This document shows positions 35,291-43,532 of a stretch of DNA of 64,000 nucleotides, piece by piece; the stretch's first letter is position 1; every line of letters begins with the position of its first letter. Where the stretch lies: the NCBI GenBank assembly GCA_038363005.1, contig JBBQBI010000021.1, positions 28,610-92,609 on the forward strand. The letters run 5' to 3'. The translations under genes were made by a program, and so were the position numbers. The stretch comes from JAKOWB01 sp038363005. GTDB taxonomy: Bacteria > Pseudomonadota > Alphaproteobacteria > Kiloniellales > JACOMY01. The notes under the pieces were generated by a model, which saw only the letters and a list, made by a program, of their open reading frames with translations, had not been told where the DNA came from and did not search any database.

Positions 35291-35931
35291 AGCTCTACGA
35301 CTACTTCCGCTCCTCGGCTGGCTATCGCGTGCGCATCGCGCTGGCGCTGAAGGGCCTGACGGTCGAGCGCCAGCCGGTCCACCTGGTGAAGGACGGCGGG
35401 CAGCACCGGCAGGCGGCGCATCGCGCGCGCCATCCCGCCGCGCTGGTCCCGGTCCTGGAGGTCGAGGACCAGTCGCTGACCCAGTCGCTCGCCATCATCG
35501 AGTACCTGGAGGAGGCCTATCCCGAGCCGCCGCTGCTGCCGGCCGCGCCCCTGGCCCGCGCCCAGGTGCGCGCCGCCGCGCTGCTGGTGGCCTGCGAGAT
35601 CCATCCGCTGAACAACCTGCGCGTCCTTGGCTACCTGGAGACCGCGATGGGTCAGGACAAGGCGGCGCGCGATGCCTGGTACCGCCACTGGATCGCCGAG
35701 GGCCTGGGCGCGCTGGAGGCGCTGCTGGCTCCGCGGCCGCAGGGCGGCCCCTTTGCTTTCGGCGCCACACCGACGCTGGCCGACCTCTGCCTGGTGCCGC
35801 AGCTCTTCAACGCGCGGCGCTTCAACTGCCCGGTCGAGGACTATCTGACGCTACTGGCAGTCGAGGCCGCCTGCAACGCACTCCCGGCCTTCCAGCTGGC
35901 GCGGCCGGAGCGGCAGAGCGACGCGGAGTAG
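35287..35931 (+). CDS. maiA: Maleylacetoacetate isomerase (zeta-class glutathione S-transferase)
   Basis: 214 residues. The N-terminal thioredoxin-like domain starts KLYDYFRSSAGYRVRIALAL; zeta GSTs usually read SSCSWRVRIAL, so the Cys and second Ser are replaced while the catalytic first Ser remains. QSLAIIEYLEEAYPEP follows, and the helical C-terminal domain contains CEIHPLNNLRVLGYL, a maleylacetoacetate isomerase hallmark. It isomerises maleylacetoacetate to fumarylacetoacetate with glutathione. ATGA overlap with the DUF2783 gene shows coupling. It closes the hmgA operon. Confidence 0.87.
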   Translation: MKLYDYFRSSAGYRVRIALALKGLTVERQPVHLVKDGGQHRQAAHRARHPAALVPVLEVEDQSLTQSLAIIEYLEEAYPEPPLLPAAPLARAQVRAAALLVACEIHPLNNLRVLGYLETAMGQDKAARDAWYRHWIAEGLGALEALLAPRPQGGPFAFGATPTLADLCLVPQLFNARRFNCPVEDYLTLLAVEAACNALPAFQLARPERQSDAE

Positions 35932-35955
35932 AAGATTGGAGACAACTCAAGCCCG

Positions 35956-36074
35956 TGTCATCCCGAACAAGGCGGCGTAGCCGCCGCAGATCCGGGGTCC
36001 AGGGGACTGGTCTCGCTCTGCCGAACCCGGCCCCCTGGATCCCGGCTCTCCGCTGCGCTCCGGCCGGGATGACA
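35956..36074. repeat. TGTCATCCC/GGGATGACA inverted-repeat element
   Basis: TGTCATCCCG at the left and GGGATGACA at the right bound the element. Inside, GATCCGGGGTCCAGGGG at 35989 pairs with CCCCCTGGATCCCGG at 36030. The order resembles the widespread alphaproteobacterial intergenic mosaic elements. It fills the convergent gap between maiA and the Lrp gene and may terminate both transcripts. Confidence 0.65.
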
Positions 36075-36101
36075 GTGAGGTGGTGATACCGGGTGAGAGC
36101 C

Positions 36102-36563
36102 TCACACCGGCAGCGGGCTCAGCCCCTTCACCTCGGTCAGCACCACGCCGCTGCGGATCGAGGCGACACCGGGCAGACGCATCAGCGTGTCGGTAACGAA
36201 GCGGGCATAGGCCTCGAGGTCCGGCGCCACGACGCGGAGCTGATAGTCGGCGTCGCCGGTCAACAGCAGGCATTCGATCACTTCGGGCAGGCGGCGCACC
36301 GCCTGGTGGAAGGCCTCGGCCCGGGCCTCGCCGTGACGCTCCAGCGCGACCGAGACCAGCACCATGACCGACCAGCCGGCCTTCACCCGGTCCAGCCTGG
36401 CGCCGTAGCCGGCGACCAGGCCGGCGGCCTCCAGCCGCTGCAGGCGGCGGGCGCACTGCGTCGCCGACAGCGCTACCTGTTCGGCTAGCGCCGTCATGGT
36501 CAGGCGCCCGTCGGCCTGTAGCGCGGACAGGATACGGCGATCGAAGGGGTCGAGTTCGGCCAT
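36102..36563 (-). CDS. Lrp/AsnC-family transcriptional regulator
   Basis: 153 residues. The N-terminal helix-turn-helix includes ELDPFDRRILSALQADGRL and SATQCARRLQRLEAAGLV, and the C-terminal RAM/ACT-like half includes VIECLLLTGDADYQLRVVAP. GGAAAG a few bases before ATG 36563 supports this start over an upstream TTG. Lrp-type regulators bind amino acids and often act on a divergent target. It faces hppD across 131 bases that include the AT-rich ACTAATATTCT, so it is the probable tyrosine- or phenylalanine-responsive regulator of hppD. Confidence 0.87.
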   Translation of the reverse strand: MAELDPFDRRILSALQADGRLTMTALAEQVALSATQCARRLQRLEAAGLVAGYGARLDRVKAGWSVMVLVSVALERHGEARAEAFHQAVRRLPEVIECLLLTGDADYQLRVVAPDLEAYARFVTDTLMRLPGVASIRSGVVLTEVKGLSPLPV

Positions 36564-36694
36564 GCAGCTTTCCAGCGTCAATGAGGCGTTGATTGCAGAA
36601 AGATACTAATATTCTCGTGTAAGAGCTACGCGAAAGCCGGAAATTTGCGCTGCTGGCGTGATAATCTGGCGCCTTCATCTGTTGGAGACCACGC

Positions 36695-37783
36695 ATGGCC
36701 CAGTCCGCCGCTTCCGCCACTCCCCAGAACCTGTGGGACAACCCCATGGGCACCGACGGCTTCGAGTTCGTCGAGTTTGCCGCGCAGGACCCCGCGCCGC
36801 TGGGCGCGCTGTTCGAGCGCATGGGTTTCACCGCCGTGGCGGAGCACCGTTCCAAGGCGGTCACGCTTTACCGCCAGGGCGAGATCAACTTCATCCTGAA
36901 CGGCGAGAAGGATTCCTTCGCCGAGTCCTTCACCGCCGCGCACGGCCCCTGCGTCAACGCCTTCGCCATCCGCGTCAAGGATGCCGCCGCCGCCTTCCAG
37001 CGTGCCGTGGCCCTGGGTGCCGAGCCGGTGGAGCGCAAAGTCGGGCCGATGGAGCTCAACATCCCTGCCATCCGTGGCATCGGCGGTGCCGAGCTCTACC
37101 TGGTCGACCGCTACGGCGCGCAGTCGATCTATGACGTCGACTTCAAGCCGCTGCCTGGTGTCGAGCAGAAGCCGCAGGGCGCCGGCCTGACCTACATCGA
37201 CCATCTGACGCACAACGTTTTCCGCGGCGGCATGGACAAGTGGGCGCAGTTCTACGAGCGCTATTTCAACTTCCGCGAGGTGCGCTACTTCGACATCGAG
37301 GGCAAGCTGACCGGCCTGACCAGCCGCGCCATGACCAGCCCCTGCGGCAAGCTCCGCATCCCGATCAACGAGTCCTCCGACGACAAGAGCCAGATCGAGG
37401 AGTACCTGCGCCACTACCGCGGCGAGGGCGTGCAGCACATCGCGCTGGGTGCGACAGACATCGTGCACACGGTGCAGGCGCTGAAGGCCAAGGGCACCAA
37501 GTTCCTCGACACCGCCGACAGCTACTACGAGCGCGTCGATGCCCGCGTGCCGGGACACGGCCAGGACCTGGCGACCTTGCGCCGCCTGAAGATCCTGGTC
37601 GACGGCGCGCCGACCGAGGGCCAGGGCCTGCTGCTGCAGATCTTCACCGAGAACGCCATCGGTCCGATCTTCTTCGAGATCATCGAGCGGCGCGGCAACG
37701 AGGGCTTCGGCGAGGGCAACTTCAAGGCGCTGTTCCAGGCCATGGAAGACGATCAGGTCCGTCGCGGCGTGCTGCAGGGCTAA
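36695..37783 (+). CDS. hppD: 4-hydroxyphenylpyruvate dioxygenase
   Basis: 362 residues, the usual bacterial length. It converts 4-hydroxyphenylpyruvate to homogentisate using Fe(II) and O2. The two vicinal-oxygen-chelate halves are visible. Iron ligands are expected in YIDHLTHNV (His), GVQHIALG (His) and IFFEIIERRG (Glu). ATG 36695 has GGAG about nine bases upstream. It lies alone between a divergent Lrp regulator and a convergent LysR gene whose stop overlaps its own by four bases. Its product is the substrate of the hmgA enzyme 5.5 kb upstream. Confidence 0.93.
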   Translation: MAQSAASATPQNLWDNPMGTDGFEFVEFAAQDPAPLGALFERMGFTAVAEHRSKAVTLYRQGEINFILNGEKDSFAESFTAAHGPCVNAFAIRVKDAAAAFQRAVALGAEPVERKVGPMELNIPAIRGIGGAELYLVDRYGAQSIYDVDFKPLPGVEQKPQGAGLTYIDHLTHNVFRGGMDKWAQFYERYFNFREVRYFDIEGKLTGLTSRAMTSPCGKLRIPINESSDDKSQIEEYLRHYRGEGVQHIALGATDIVHTVQALKAKGTKFLDTADSYYERVDARVPGHGQDLATLRRLKILVDGAPTEGQGLLLQIFTENAIGPIFFEIIERRGNEGFGEGNFKALFQAMEDDQVRRGVLQG

Positions 37784-38742
37784 GGCGCCCGCCGCAGGCC
37801 GGCCAGCGGGCGGCGTGGCGCGCTGGCCAGCGGCGGCGCGGCGCGCCCCTCGGCGACGATCCAGTCGCGTACCTTGGCGGCGTTGGCGGTCAGCGCCTCG
37901 CCGCGCGGCCAGACCACGTAGAAGCCGAGGCCGGTGGTCCAGCGGCGGTCGAGCGCCGCGACCAGCCGACCGGTTTCCAGGTGATGGCGCACGATGTGCT
38001 GCCAACCCAGCGCCACGCCCTCGCCACCCAGCGCGGCGGCGATGACGATGGCGTAGTCGTTGACCCGCAGGCCATCGCCCTGGTCGCGGTGCTGCACCGC
38101 CATGGCGGCGAACCAGTCGCTCCAGGTCGGACGCGGGCGAAAGGGCTCCTCCAGGTGGATCAGGTGGCAGCGCAGCAGGTCGGCCGGCGCCTGCAGCCGG
38201 CCGGCGATGCGCAGGAAGCTGGGCGCGCAGATCGGCAGCAGCACCTCGTCCTCGAAGCGCGCCGCCTCGTACTCGCCCCAGTCGCCGGCACCGCGGCGGA
38301 TGCCGAGCTGCACGCCCTCCTGCATCAGGTCGACGTCTTGGTCGCTGGTGCGCAGGTTGAGCTCCACGTCCGGCAAGATTTGCTTGAAGCGGGCCAGGCG
38401 CGGCAGCATCCAGTGTGTGGCGAAGGCGGTGGAGACCGACAGCGACACCGGCCCGTCCTGGCGCTGGCGCCGCAGCGCATCGACCGCGCCGGCGATGTGG
38501 CCCAGACCGATGCTGACGTCGTTGAACAGCCGCCGGCCACCGTCGGTAAGCTGGATCGCCCGGTGCTGGCGATGGAACAGCGGTTGGCCCAGCAGTCCTT
38601 CTAGCTGCCGCACCGCCAAGCTGACCGCCGCCTGGGTGATGCCCAGCTCAACAGCGGCCTTGGTGAAGGAGCCCAGGCGGGCCGCGGCTTCGAAGGCCAG
38701 CAGCGTGGATTGCGGTGGCAGGCGACGGCGCAGGCTTTGCAT
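37780..38742 (-). CDS. LysR-family transcriptional regulator, GcvA-like
   Basis: 320 residues. The N-terminal helix-turn-helix reads STLLAFEAAARLGSFTKAAV and GITQAAVSLAVRQLEGLLGQ. The effector domain begins near GPVSLSVSTAFATHWMLPRL, a pattern typical of the GcvA/AmpR subgroup. LysR proteins usually control a divergent neighbour. Here the upstream neighbour on the other strand is the family 2 glycosyltransferase, 81 bases away, although its target could also be elsewhere. The 3' end overlaps the hppD stop by four bases. Confidence 0.87.
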   Translation of the reverse strand: MQSLRRRLPPQSTLLAFEAAARLGSFTKAAVELGITQAAVSLAVRQLEGLLGQPLFHRQHRAIQLTDGGRRLFNDVSIGLGHIAGAVDALRRQRQDGPVSLSVSTAFATHWMLPRLARFKQILPDVELNLRTSDQDVDLMQEGVQLGIRRGAGDWGEYEAARFEDEVLLPICAPSFLRIAGRLQAPADLLRCHLIHLEEPFRPRPTWSDWFAAMAVQHRDQGDGLRVNDYAIVIAAALGGEGVALGWQHIVRHHLETGRLVAALDRRWTTGLGFYVVWPRGEALTANAAKVRDWIVAEGRAAPPLASAPRRPLAGLRRAP

Positions 38743-38823
38743 TAGTGCAGTTTATGCGTAGGTCCTGCCGGCGACCAGATTCCACGGGCGCACAGGTCAG
38801 CCGGGGCGGTGGAGCCGGCGTCC

Positions 38824-40116
38824 ATGACAGTGCACTATGCCGCTTCCGCGCCGGTTCGAATCGACATCAAGCCAGCCGATGAGCAGGTTTCCAGCATGCT
38901 GCCTTTGTGGTCCGAAACTGTCCTTGCCGGCTTCATGGTGCTGTGGATGCTCTGGACGCTGGGCGGTTTGATCGGCAGCTGGCTGCGCACCCGGCGGCGG
39001 CGCGGCCGGACTGCCCCGGCGGTCGTACCGGATACGCCGCCGCTGGTCGTCGTCGTCGCCTGCAAGGCCGAGACGCGGGCGTCGCGCGACTTCTTCGCCG
39101 CGCTGGGCCGGCAGGACTATCCCGACTTCCGCGTCGTGCTGGCGGTGGAATCGCCGGACGACCCGGCGGTGCGCCTGCTGCAGACGCCGGGTGTCGCCGG
39201 GCGCGGCAGCCTGGCGGTGGGCGCGCGGGCCGAGAACAGCAGCCAGAAGGTGGCCAACGTCATGGCCGGCTTCGACCAGGTGGGGGCGGCCGACGCCATC
39301 GTCGTGCTGGCCGATGCCGATGCGGTGCCGCCCGTCGACTGGCTGCGGCGCCTGGTCCGGCCGCTGGTCGCGGGCGAGGCGCAGGTGGTCACCGGCTACC
39401 GCCTGCTGGTGCCCTTTCGCCCGCGGCTGTCGTCCAGCGTCACCGCGGCGCTGGACCTGGCGCTGGCCAGCGCGCCACGGGTGCGGCCGGACCGCGTGCT
39501 CTGCTGGGCCGGCAGCACCGCGGCGCGGCGCGAGACCTGGGCGCAGGCTGGATTCCGCCAGGGCCTGGTCGGTGCCTTCAACGATGACCTGATGGTGTCG
39601 GAGCTGTTTCGCCGTGCCGGCCTCAAGGTGGTGGTGCCACGCGACATACTGCTGCCGACCTACATCGACTATGGCTGGAAGAGGCTGCTGAATTTCGGCC
39701 GGCGGCAGTACATCCAGGTGCGCTGGTACGCGCCGCACTATCGCGCCGTGGCGCGCCTCTGCCTGCCGATCCCGGTGCTGGGTTGGCTGGCGACCCTCGC
39801 CGGGCTGGCGCTGGGCGCGCCCAGCCGCCTGCCGGAGCTGGCTTATGTCGCGCTGGGTGTCGGCCTGGTCAGTGACTTCGGCAAGGCGGCGATCCGCCAG
39901 GGCCTGGTGTTCGACATCGCCGGGCCGGCGGCGGCGCGGGCCTGGCGCGGGGCCGCCCTGCTAACCGCGCTGGCCGGCCTGCCGCTGGCGTTGCTGCACC
40001 TGGCCCTGGGCTATGCCGGGCTGTTCGGGCGCCACGTCATCTGGGCTGGCTGGCACTACCGCATCGACGGGCCGCATCGCGTCACCGTGCTGTCGCGCAG
40101 CGACCTGCCGCCCTGA
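38824..40116 (+). CDS. Family 2 glycosyltransferase with membrane segments (ceramide glucosyltransferase/HpnI-like)
   Basis: 430 residues. One N-terminal membrane segment (ETVLAGFMVLWMLWTLGGLI) precedes a GT-A domain. That domain contains VVVVACKAETRASRDFFAAL, DAIVVLADADAVPPVDWL with the acidic nucleotide-sugar motif, LVGAFNDDLMVSELFRRAG, and RRQYIQVRW. Several C-terminal membrane helices follow. This arrangement matches GT21-like enzymes acting on lipids, including the hopanoid-associated HpnI group. ATG 38824 is chosen with GGAG nine bases upstream; ATG 38896 is an alternative. HpnN lies 22 kb away in this window, so a hopanoid or glycolipid role is possible but not shown. Confidence 0.78.
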   Translation: MTVHYAASAPVRIDIKPADEQVSSMLPLWSETVLAGFMVLWMLWTLGGLIGSWLRTRRRRGRTAPAVVPDTPPLVVVVACKAETRASRDFFAALGRQDYPDFRVVLAVESPDDPAVRLLQTPGVAGRGSLAVGARAENSSQKVANVMAGFDQVGAADAIVVLADADAVPPVDWLRRLVRPLVAGEAQVVTGYRLLVPFRPRLSSSVTAALDLALASAPRVRPDRVLCWAGSTAARRETWAQAGFRQGLVGAFNDDLMVSELFRRAGLKVVVPRDILLPTYIDYGWKRLLNFGRRQYIQVRWYAPHYRAVARLCLPIPVLGWLATLAGLALGAPSRLPELAYVALGVGLVSDFGKAAIRQGLVFDIAGPAAARAWRGAALLTALAGLPLALLHLALGYAGLFGRHVIWAGWHYRIDGPHRVTVLSRSDLPP

Positions 40117-40119
40117 TGC

Positions 40120-42774
40120 CTAGAGCGGCAGGCGCAGCGTGGCGTTGACGCTGAGACCGTCGCCGCTGTCGCCCGCCTCGTAGGCGCCGCCGATGCTGAG
40201 CTGGAAGCCGCCGCCCGTATCGATCACCGCTAGGCCGCCGCCCAGGCGCCAGCGGCTGCCGCCCAGGTCGCTGACCGCTGTCAAGCCGCCGGCCCTGGCC
40301 TCGCTCTCGCCAAGGAACTCGTGGATCCAGTCGGCCGACAGCTGCGGCCGCAGCACCACGCCACCGCCGGCTGCCAGGCTGACCCCCAGCTCGAGGCCGA
40401 GGCGCGTGGTTAGCGAGTCGATCTGGCCGAAAGCAACGTCGCGACCCAGCGCGTCGGTCAAGTCGCCCAGGTCGCCGGTGGCGTAGCTCAGCTGCGCCTC
40501 GGGCTGCAGGTAAAGGCTGCCGCCCAGTTCGGCACGCCAGCCGGTCTCCAGCGACAGGCCGGCGACCCAGCCGTTGCTGTGCGCCCGGCTATCGTCGTCG
40601 CGCTGCGTGACGGTGAAGGCGTCGGCCTTGGCGATGGCGTCGAGGTACAGCGGGCCGCTGAGCCAGGTGGCATAGAGCGCGCCGCCGTAGCCGGTGAGCT
40701 CCAGGCTGCTGCCGCCGGCTTCGGCCGTCGACTGCGTCAAGGTGCCGGCCAGCCCGGCCAGCAGCAGATCGCCGCCGAAGGCATCGCGGAAGCCCAGGTC
40801 GTAGCCGGCCTGCAGTACCGTGGTCTGTTGTTCGAAGGCGACGCCAACCGAGCTGTCGAAGTCATAGTGGGCACCGGCGCCGCGCAGCCACAGGCCGCTG
40901 CTTGTCCGCGGCGCGGGATCCCCGGCATCGGCCAAACCCAGGGCGGCGGTCTGCCCCACATCGCTGGTGAACAAGGCGCGCAGCTCACTCATCCGCTGGC
41001 TCAATGGGCCCAGGCCCTGCTGCCAGGCAACCAGCAGGCTGCTGGCCTGGAAGGCCTTCACCGGTGTCGTGGTGATGGGGTTGTTGGTGGTCAGGTACCA
41101 GTCGCCGTCAGCGCCGCGCACCAGATAGTAGTCGAAACCACCGGCGCTGACCGGCGCCGCCAGGGCGAAGGCCTTGGTCGCCGAGGCGCCCGTCACCTCG
41201 ACCAGCTTGATGCCGGTCGGCGCGGCGGCGCCCAGGCCGCCGGCGTTCACCACCTCGATCAAGGTCGGGCCGCCGGCCAGGACGGTCGAGCCGACACGCA
41301 GCAGGTCGGCGGCGGAGCCGTCGCCGCCCAGCGTGACGTCGAGCGCCAGCGTGCCGCCAGCGCTGACATAGGCGCCACTGATCTCCAGCACGTCGCCGGG
41401 ATCGGCGCCGCCGCCGCCGGTCTCCAGATCCGCCAGCGAGACGCGCCCGGCGTTGCGGAAGGTCTCCAGTCCGGTCATCTGGAACAGGTCGCCGCCCAGC
41501 GTCTTGCTGCGCAGGCTGAGCAGGGCGCCGGCTTGGTTGTCGAACAGGTCGGTGCCGTCGCCGAAGCTGAAGACTGCGTCGCCGGTCAGCCGCGACCAAT
41601 CGATCAGGCCGCCGCTGCGGTTCTGGACCTTCTGGTCGCCACCGAAGAGGGTTGCCGAGCCGCGCAAGATGCCGTCGTTGCGCAGAGTCGTGGCGCCTTC
41701 CGTCGACAGGAAGTAGTTGTCGTTCGTCACTTCGCCGGCGTTATCGAAGGTGATGCCGCTGGCACCCGACAGGGCAATGGTCCGCAGATTCCCCAGGGCC
41801 GTGGCGAAGCCACCAGCATTGATCGTCAGGGCGGTGGTGCCGCCGGCGCCGTTCAGATTGATCGCTTGGCCGAGCGCGCTGCTGGCGGAGCCGTCCAGTG
41901 TGACTGTGATGCCGCCGATGGCATTGACGTAGACGGCATCGCCGCCGTTGGTCGCCATGATGCTGCCGGCGAGCATGAGGTGGGCGCTGCCGACGCCCGC
42001 CGCGATGTAGATGCCATCGCCATTCTCCGTGGTGACCGAGCCGCCGGTCATATCCAGCGTGACGTCTGCCCCGGCAGCGCCAGAGAAGAGATGAATGCCG
42101 TTGCTCGTGCTGTGGCTGATCAGGGCCGCGTCCGTTGTGATGTGCACGTCGCCGCCATCGCTGATGACGAGAATTGGCGCTGCCCCGGTACCCACGGCCT
42201 GGGTCTCGATCGAGCCGTGGGCGGTGATCTCGATCTGGCCGGCGATGCTGCGGGCGAAAATACCGTCGGCTGAGTTGCCCGTGGTTTCGATGCTGCCGCT
42301 GCTTTCGATTGACAGCAGGCCGCTGACGGTATCGCCGAAGATGCCGTGAACAACGGCGCCGCTGGTGGTGATGTCGCCGCTGTTGGTGATGCTGACCGGG
42401 CCGGTGCCGCCTATCTGGACGGCTGCATAGAGTCCGGCAATGGCCGTTCCGGTCGAAACAGCGGTCTGTTCGATCGTGCCGCTGTTGTCGATGGATAGCG
42501 CGGCAGCGGCACTCGTCCCGTTCAGGGCGACGTGCTCGGCGGTGACGCCGCCGTTCACCGTGATGGCCAGGCTGCTGGCTCCGGCGGCGTAGGTGATGCC
42601 GTCGGCATCGGTGAAGGACTGCCCCATGACCGGCGCCGTGCAGGTGACGGCGTTCATCACCGGCGCGCCGCAGTCGTTCGCCGCCCGGGCGGTGGGCCAG
42701 GGCGCGGCGAGTGTCATCAGCAGAACCAGGGCCCACCGGTGGGATGCGAGGGGTGCCTGTGCCGGCGTCGACAT
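40120..42774 (-). CDS. Autotransporter-type outer-membrane protein
   Basis: About 884 residues. A signal peptide (ALVLLMTLAAPWPTARA) is followed by a long Gly/Thr/Ser-rich passenger with many NSG, SIETTGNSADG and ITNSGDITTSG units, typical of a right-handed beta-helix. From about residue 620 it becomes an autotransporter beta-barrel with SSGLWLRGAGAHYDF, GYGGALYATWLSGPLYLDAI and the closing GLSVNATLRLPL. AGGGA eight bases before ATG 42774 decides the start over an upstream GTG. It ends three bases from the convergent glycosyltransferase gene. The passenger's binding function cannot be told from sequence. Confidence 0.82.
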   Translation of the reverse strand: MSTPAQAPLASHRWALVLLMTLAAPWPTARAANDCGAPVMNAVTCTAPVMGQSFTDADGITYAAGASSLAITVNGGVTAEHVALNGTSAAAALSIDNSGTIEQTAVSTGTAIAGLYAAVQIGGTGPVSITNSGDITTSGAVVHGIFGDTVSGLLSIESSGSIETTGNSADGIFARSIAGQIEITAHGSIETQAVGTGAAPILVISDGGDVHITTDAALISHSTSNGIHLFSGAAGADVTLDMTGGSVTTENGDGIYIAAGVGSAHLMLAGSIMATNGGDAVYVNAIGGITVTLDGSASSALGQAINLNGAGGTTALTINAGGFATALGNLRTIALSGASGITFDNAGEVTNDNYFLSTEGATTLRNDGILRGSATLFGGDQKVQNRSGGLIDWSRLTGDAVFSFGDGTDLFDNQAGALLSLRSKTLGGDLFQMTGLETFRNAGRVSLADLETGGGGADPGDVLEISGAYVSAGGTLALDVTLGGDGSAADLLRVGSTVLAGGPTLIEVVNAGGLGAAAPTGIKLVEVTGASATKAFALAAPVSAGGFDYYLVRGADGDWYLTTNNPITTTPVKAFQASSLLVAWQQGLGPLSQRMSELRALFTSDVGQTAALGLADAGDPAPRTSSGLWLRGAGAHYDFDSSVGVAFEQQTTVLQAGYDLGFRDAFGGDLLLAGLAGTLTQSTAEAGGSSLELTGYGGALYATWLSGPLYLDAIAKADAFTVTQRDDDSRAHSNGWVAGLSLETGWRAELGGSLYLQPEAQLSYATGDLGDLTDALGRDVAFGQIDSLTTRLGLELGVSLAAGGGVVLRPQLSADWIHEFLGESEARAGGLTAVSDLGGSRWRLGGGLAVIDTGGGFQLSIGGAYEAGDSGDGLSVNATLRLPL

Positions 42775-42932
42775 GCCTGAAATCCCTCTGTTTCGCAGCT
42801 GGTCCAGGCGTACCACTGCGCGCATTTCGCCGCGCGCCTAATGCTTTAGGTCGCACGGCCTCGCGGCCCTGGCCAGCTGCGACGGCACGTGGAATCCTCG
42901 CGGCGGGTTGTCATTGAGAAGGCAGGCGAGCG

Positions 42933-43532
42933 GTGGATGATGTCGTGCCGCCCCACAACGAACTGCGTCTGGGCACTGGCGTCCGCTCGTCCCTGGCCTA
43001 TGGCGCCGACTATCTGACCGAGCTGGATCGCGTCGTCATGCGCTATGTCCGGCCGGTCACCCGGGCGTTCCTGGAGTGGGGCACCGGCCACACCACGCTG
43101 GCCCTGGCCAGCCATCGCGCGCGTTACGGGTTGGACCGCCTGGTCACTATCGACGACAACGCGGCCTATCAGGCGGCGGTGGTGGCGCAGCTGCCGACCT
43201 GGCCGGGCCTGACGGCGCTGATCGGCGACCGCGTCGGGCCGCGCAACAGCGACCGCGATCCCGAACCGAACTATGCGACCCTGCCACTCACCCTGGGACG
43301 GCGCTTCGACTTCGTCTTCATCGATGGCCGGCGCCGCCTGGAGTGCGCGCTGGTGGCGACACAGCTGTGCCACGCCGGCAGCGTCGTCGCGCTGCACGAC
43401 TATCGACGTGGGCGCTACCAGCCGATCCTGGCGCTCTATGACCTGCTGGAAGACGGCAACCAGTTCCGCGTGCTGCGGCCGAAGCCGGCAATGCTGCTGG
43501 CTCAGTGGCCGTCGCGCAGCCAGAGCGCATAG
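42933..43532 (+). CDS. Class I methyltransferase-like protein
   Basis: 199 residues. FLEWGTGHTTLALASHRARY resembles the glycine-rich SAM-binding loop, LVTIDDNAAYQ carries the acidic residue of strand 2, and FDFVFIDGRRRLECALVATQ is the usual motif IV. The pattern is of the small FkbM/methyltransferase-24-like group; whether it is active is unknown. The start is GTG 42933 after a GAAGGCAGGCGAG stretch. Its 3' end overlaps the convergent GT-C-like membrane protein gene by 31 bases. Its location between an autotransporter and a membrane glycosyltransferase suggests an envelope role. Confidence 0.62.
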   Translation: MDDVVPPHNELRLGTGVRSSLAYGADYLTELDRVVMRYVRPVTRAFLEWGTGHTTLALASHRARYGLDRLVTIDDNAAYQAAVVAQLPTWPGLTALIGDRVGPRNSDRDPEPNYATLPLTLGRRFDFVFIDGRRRLECALVATQLCHAGSVVALHDYRRGRYQPILALYDLLEDGNQFRVLRPKPAMLLAQWPSRSQSA

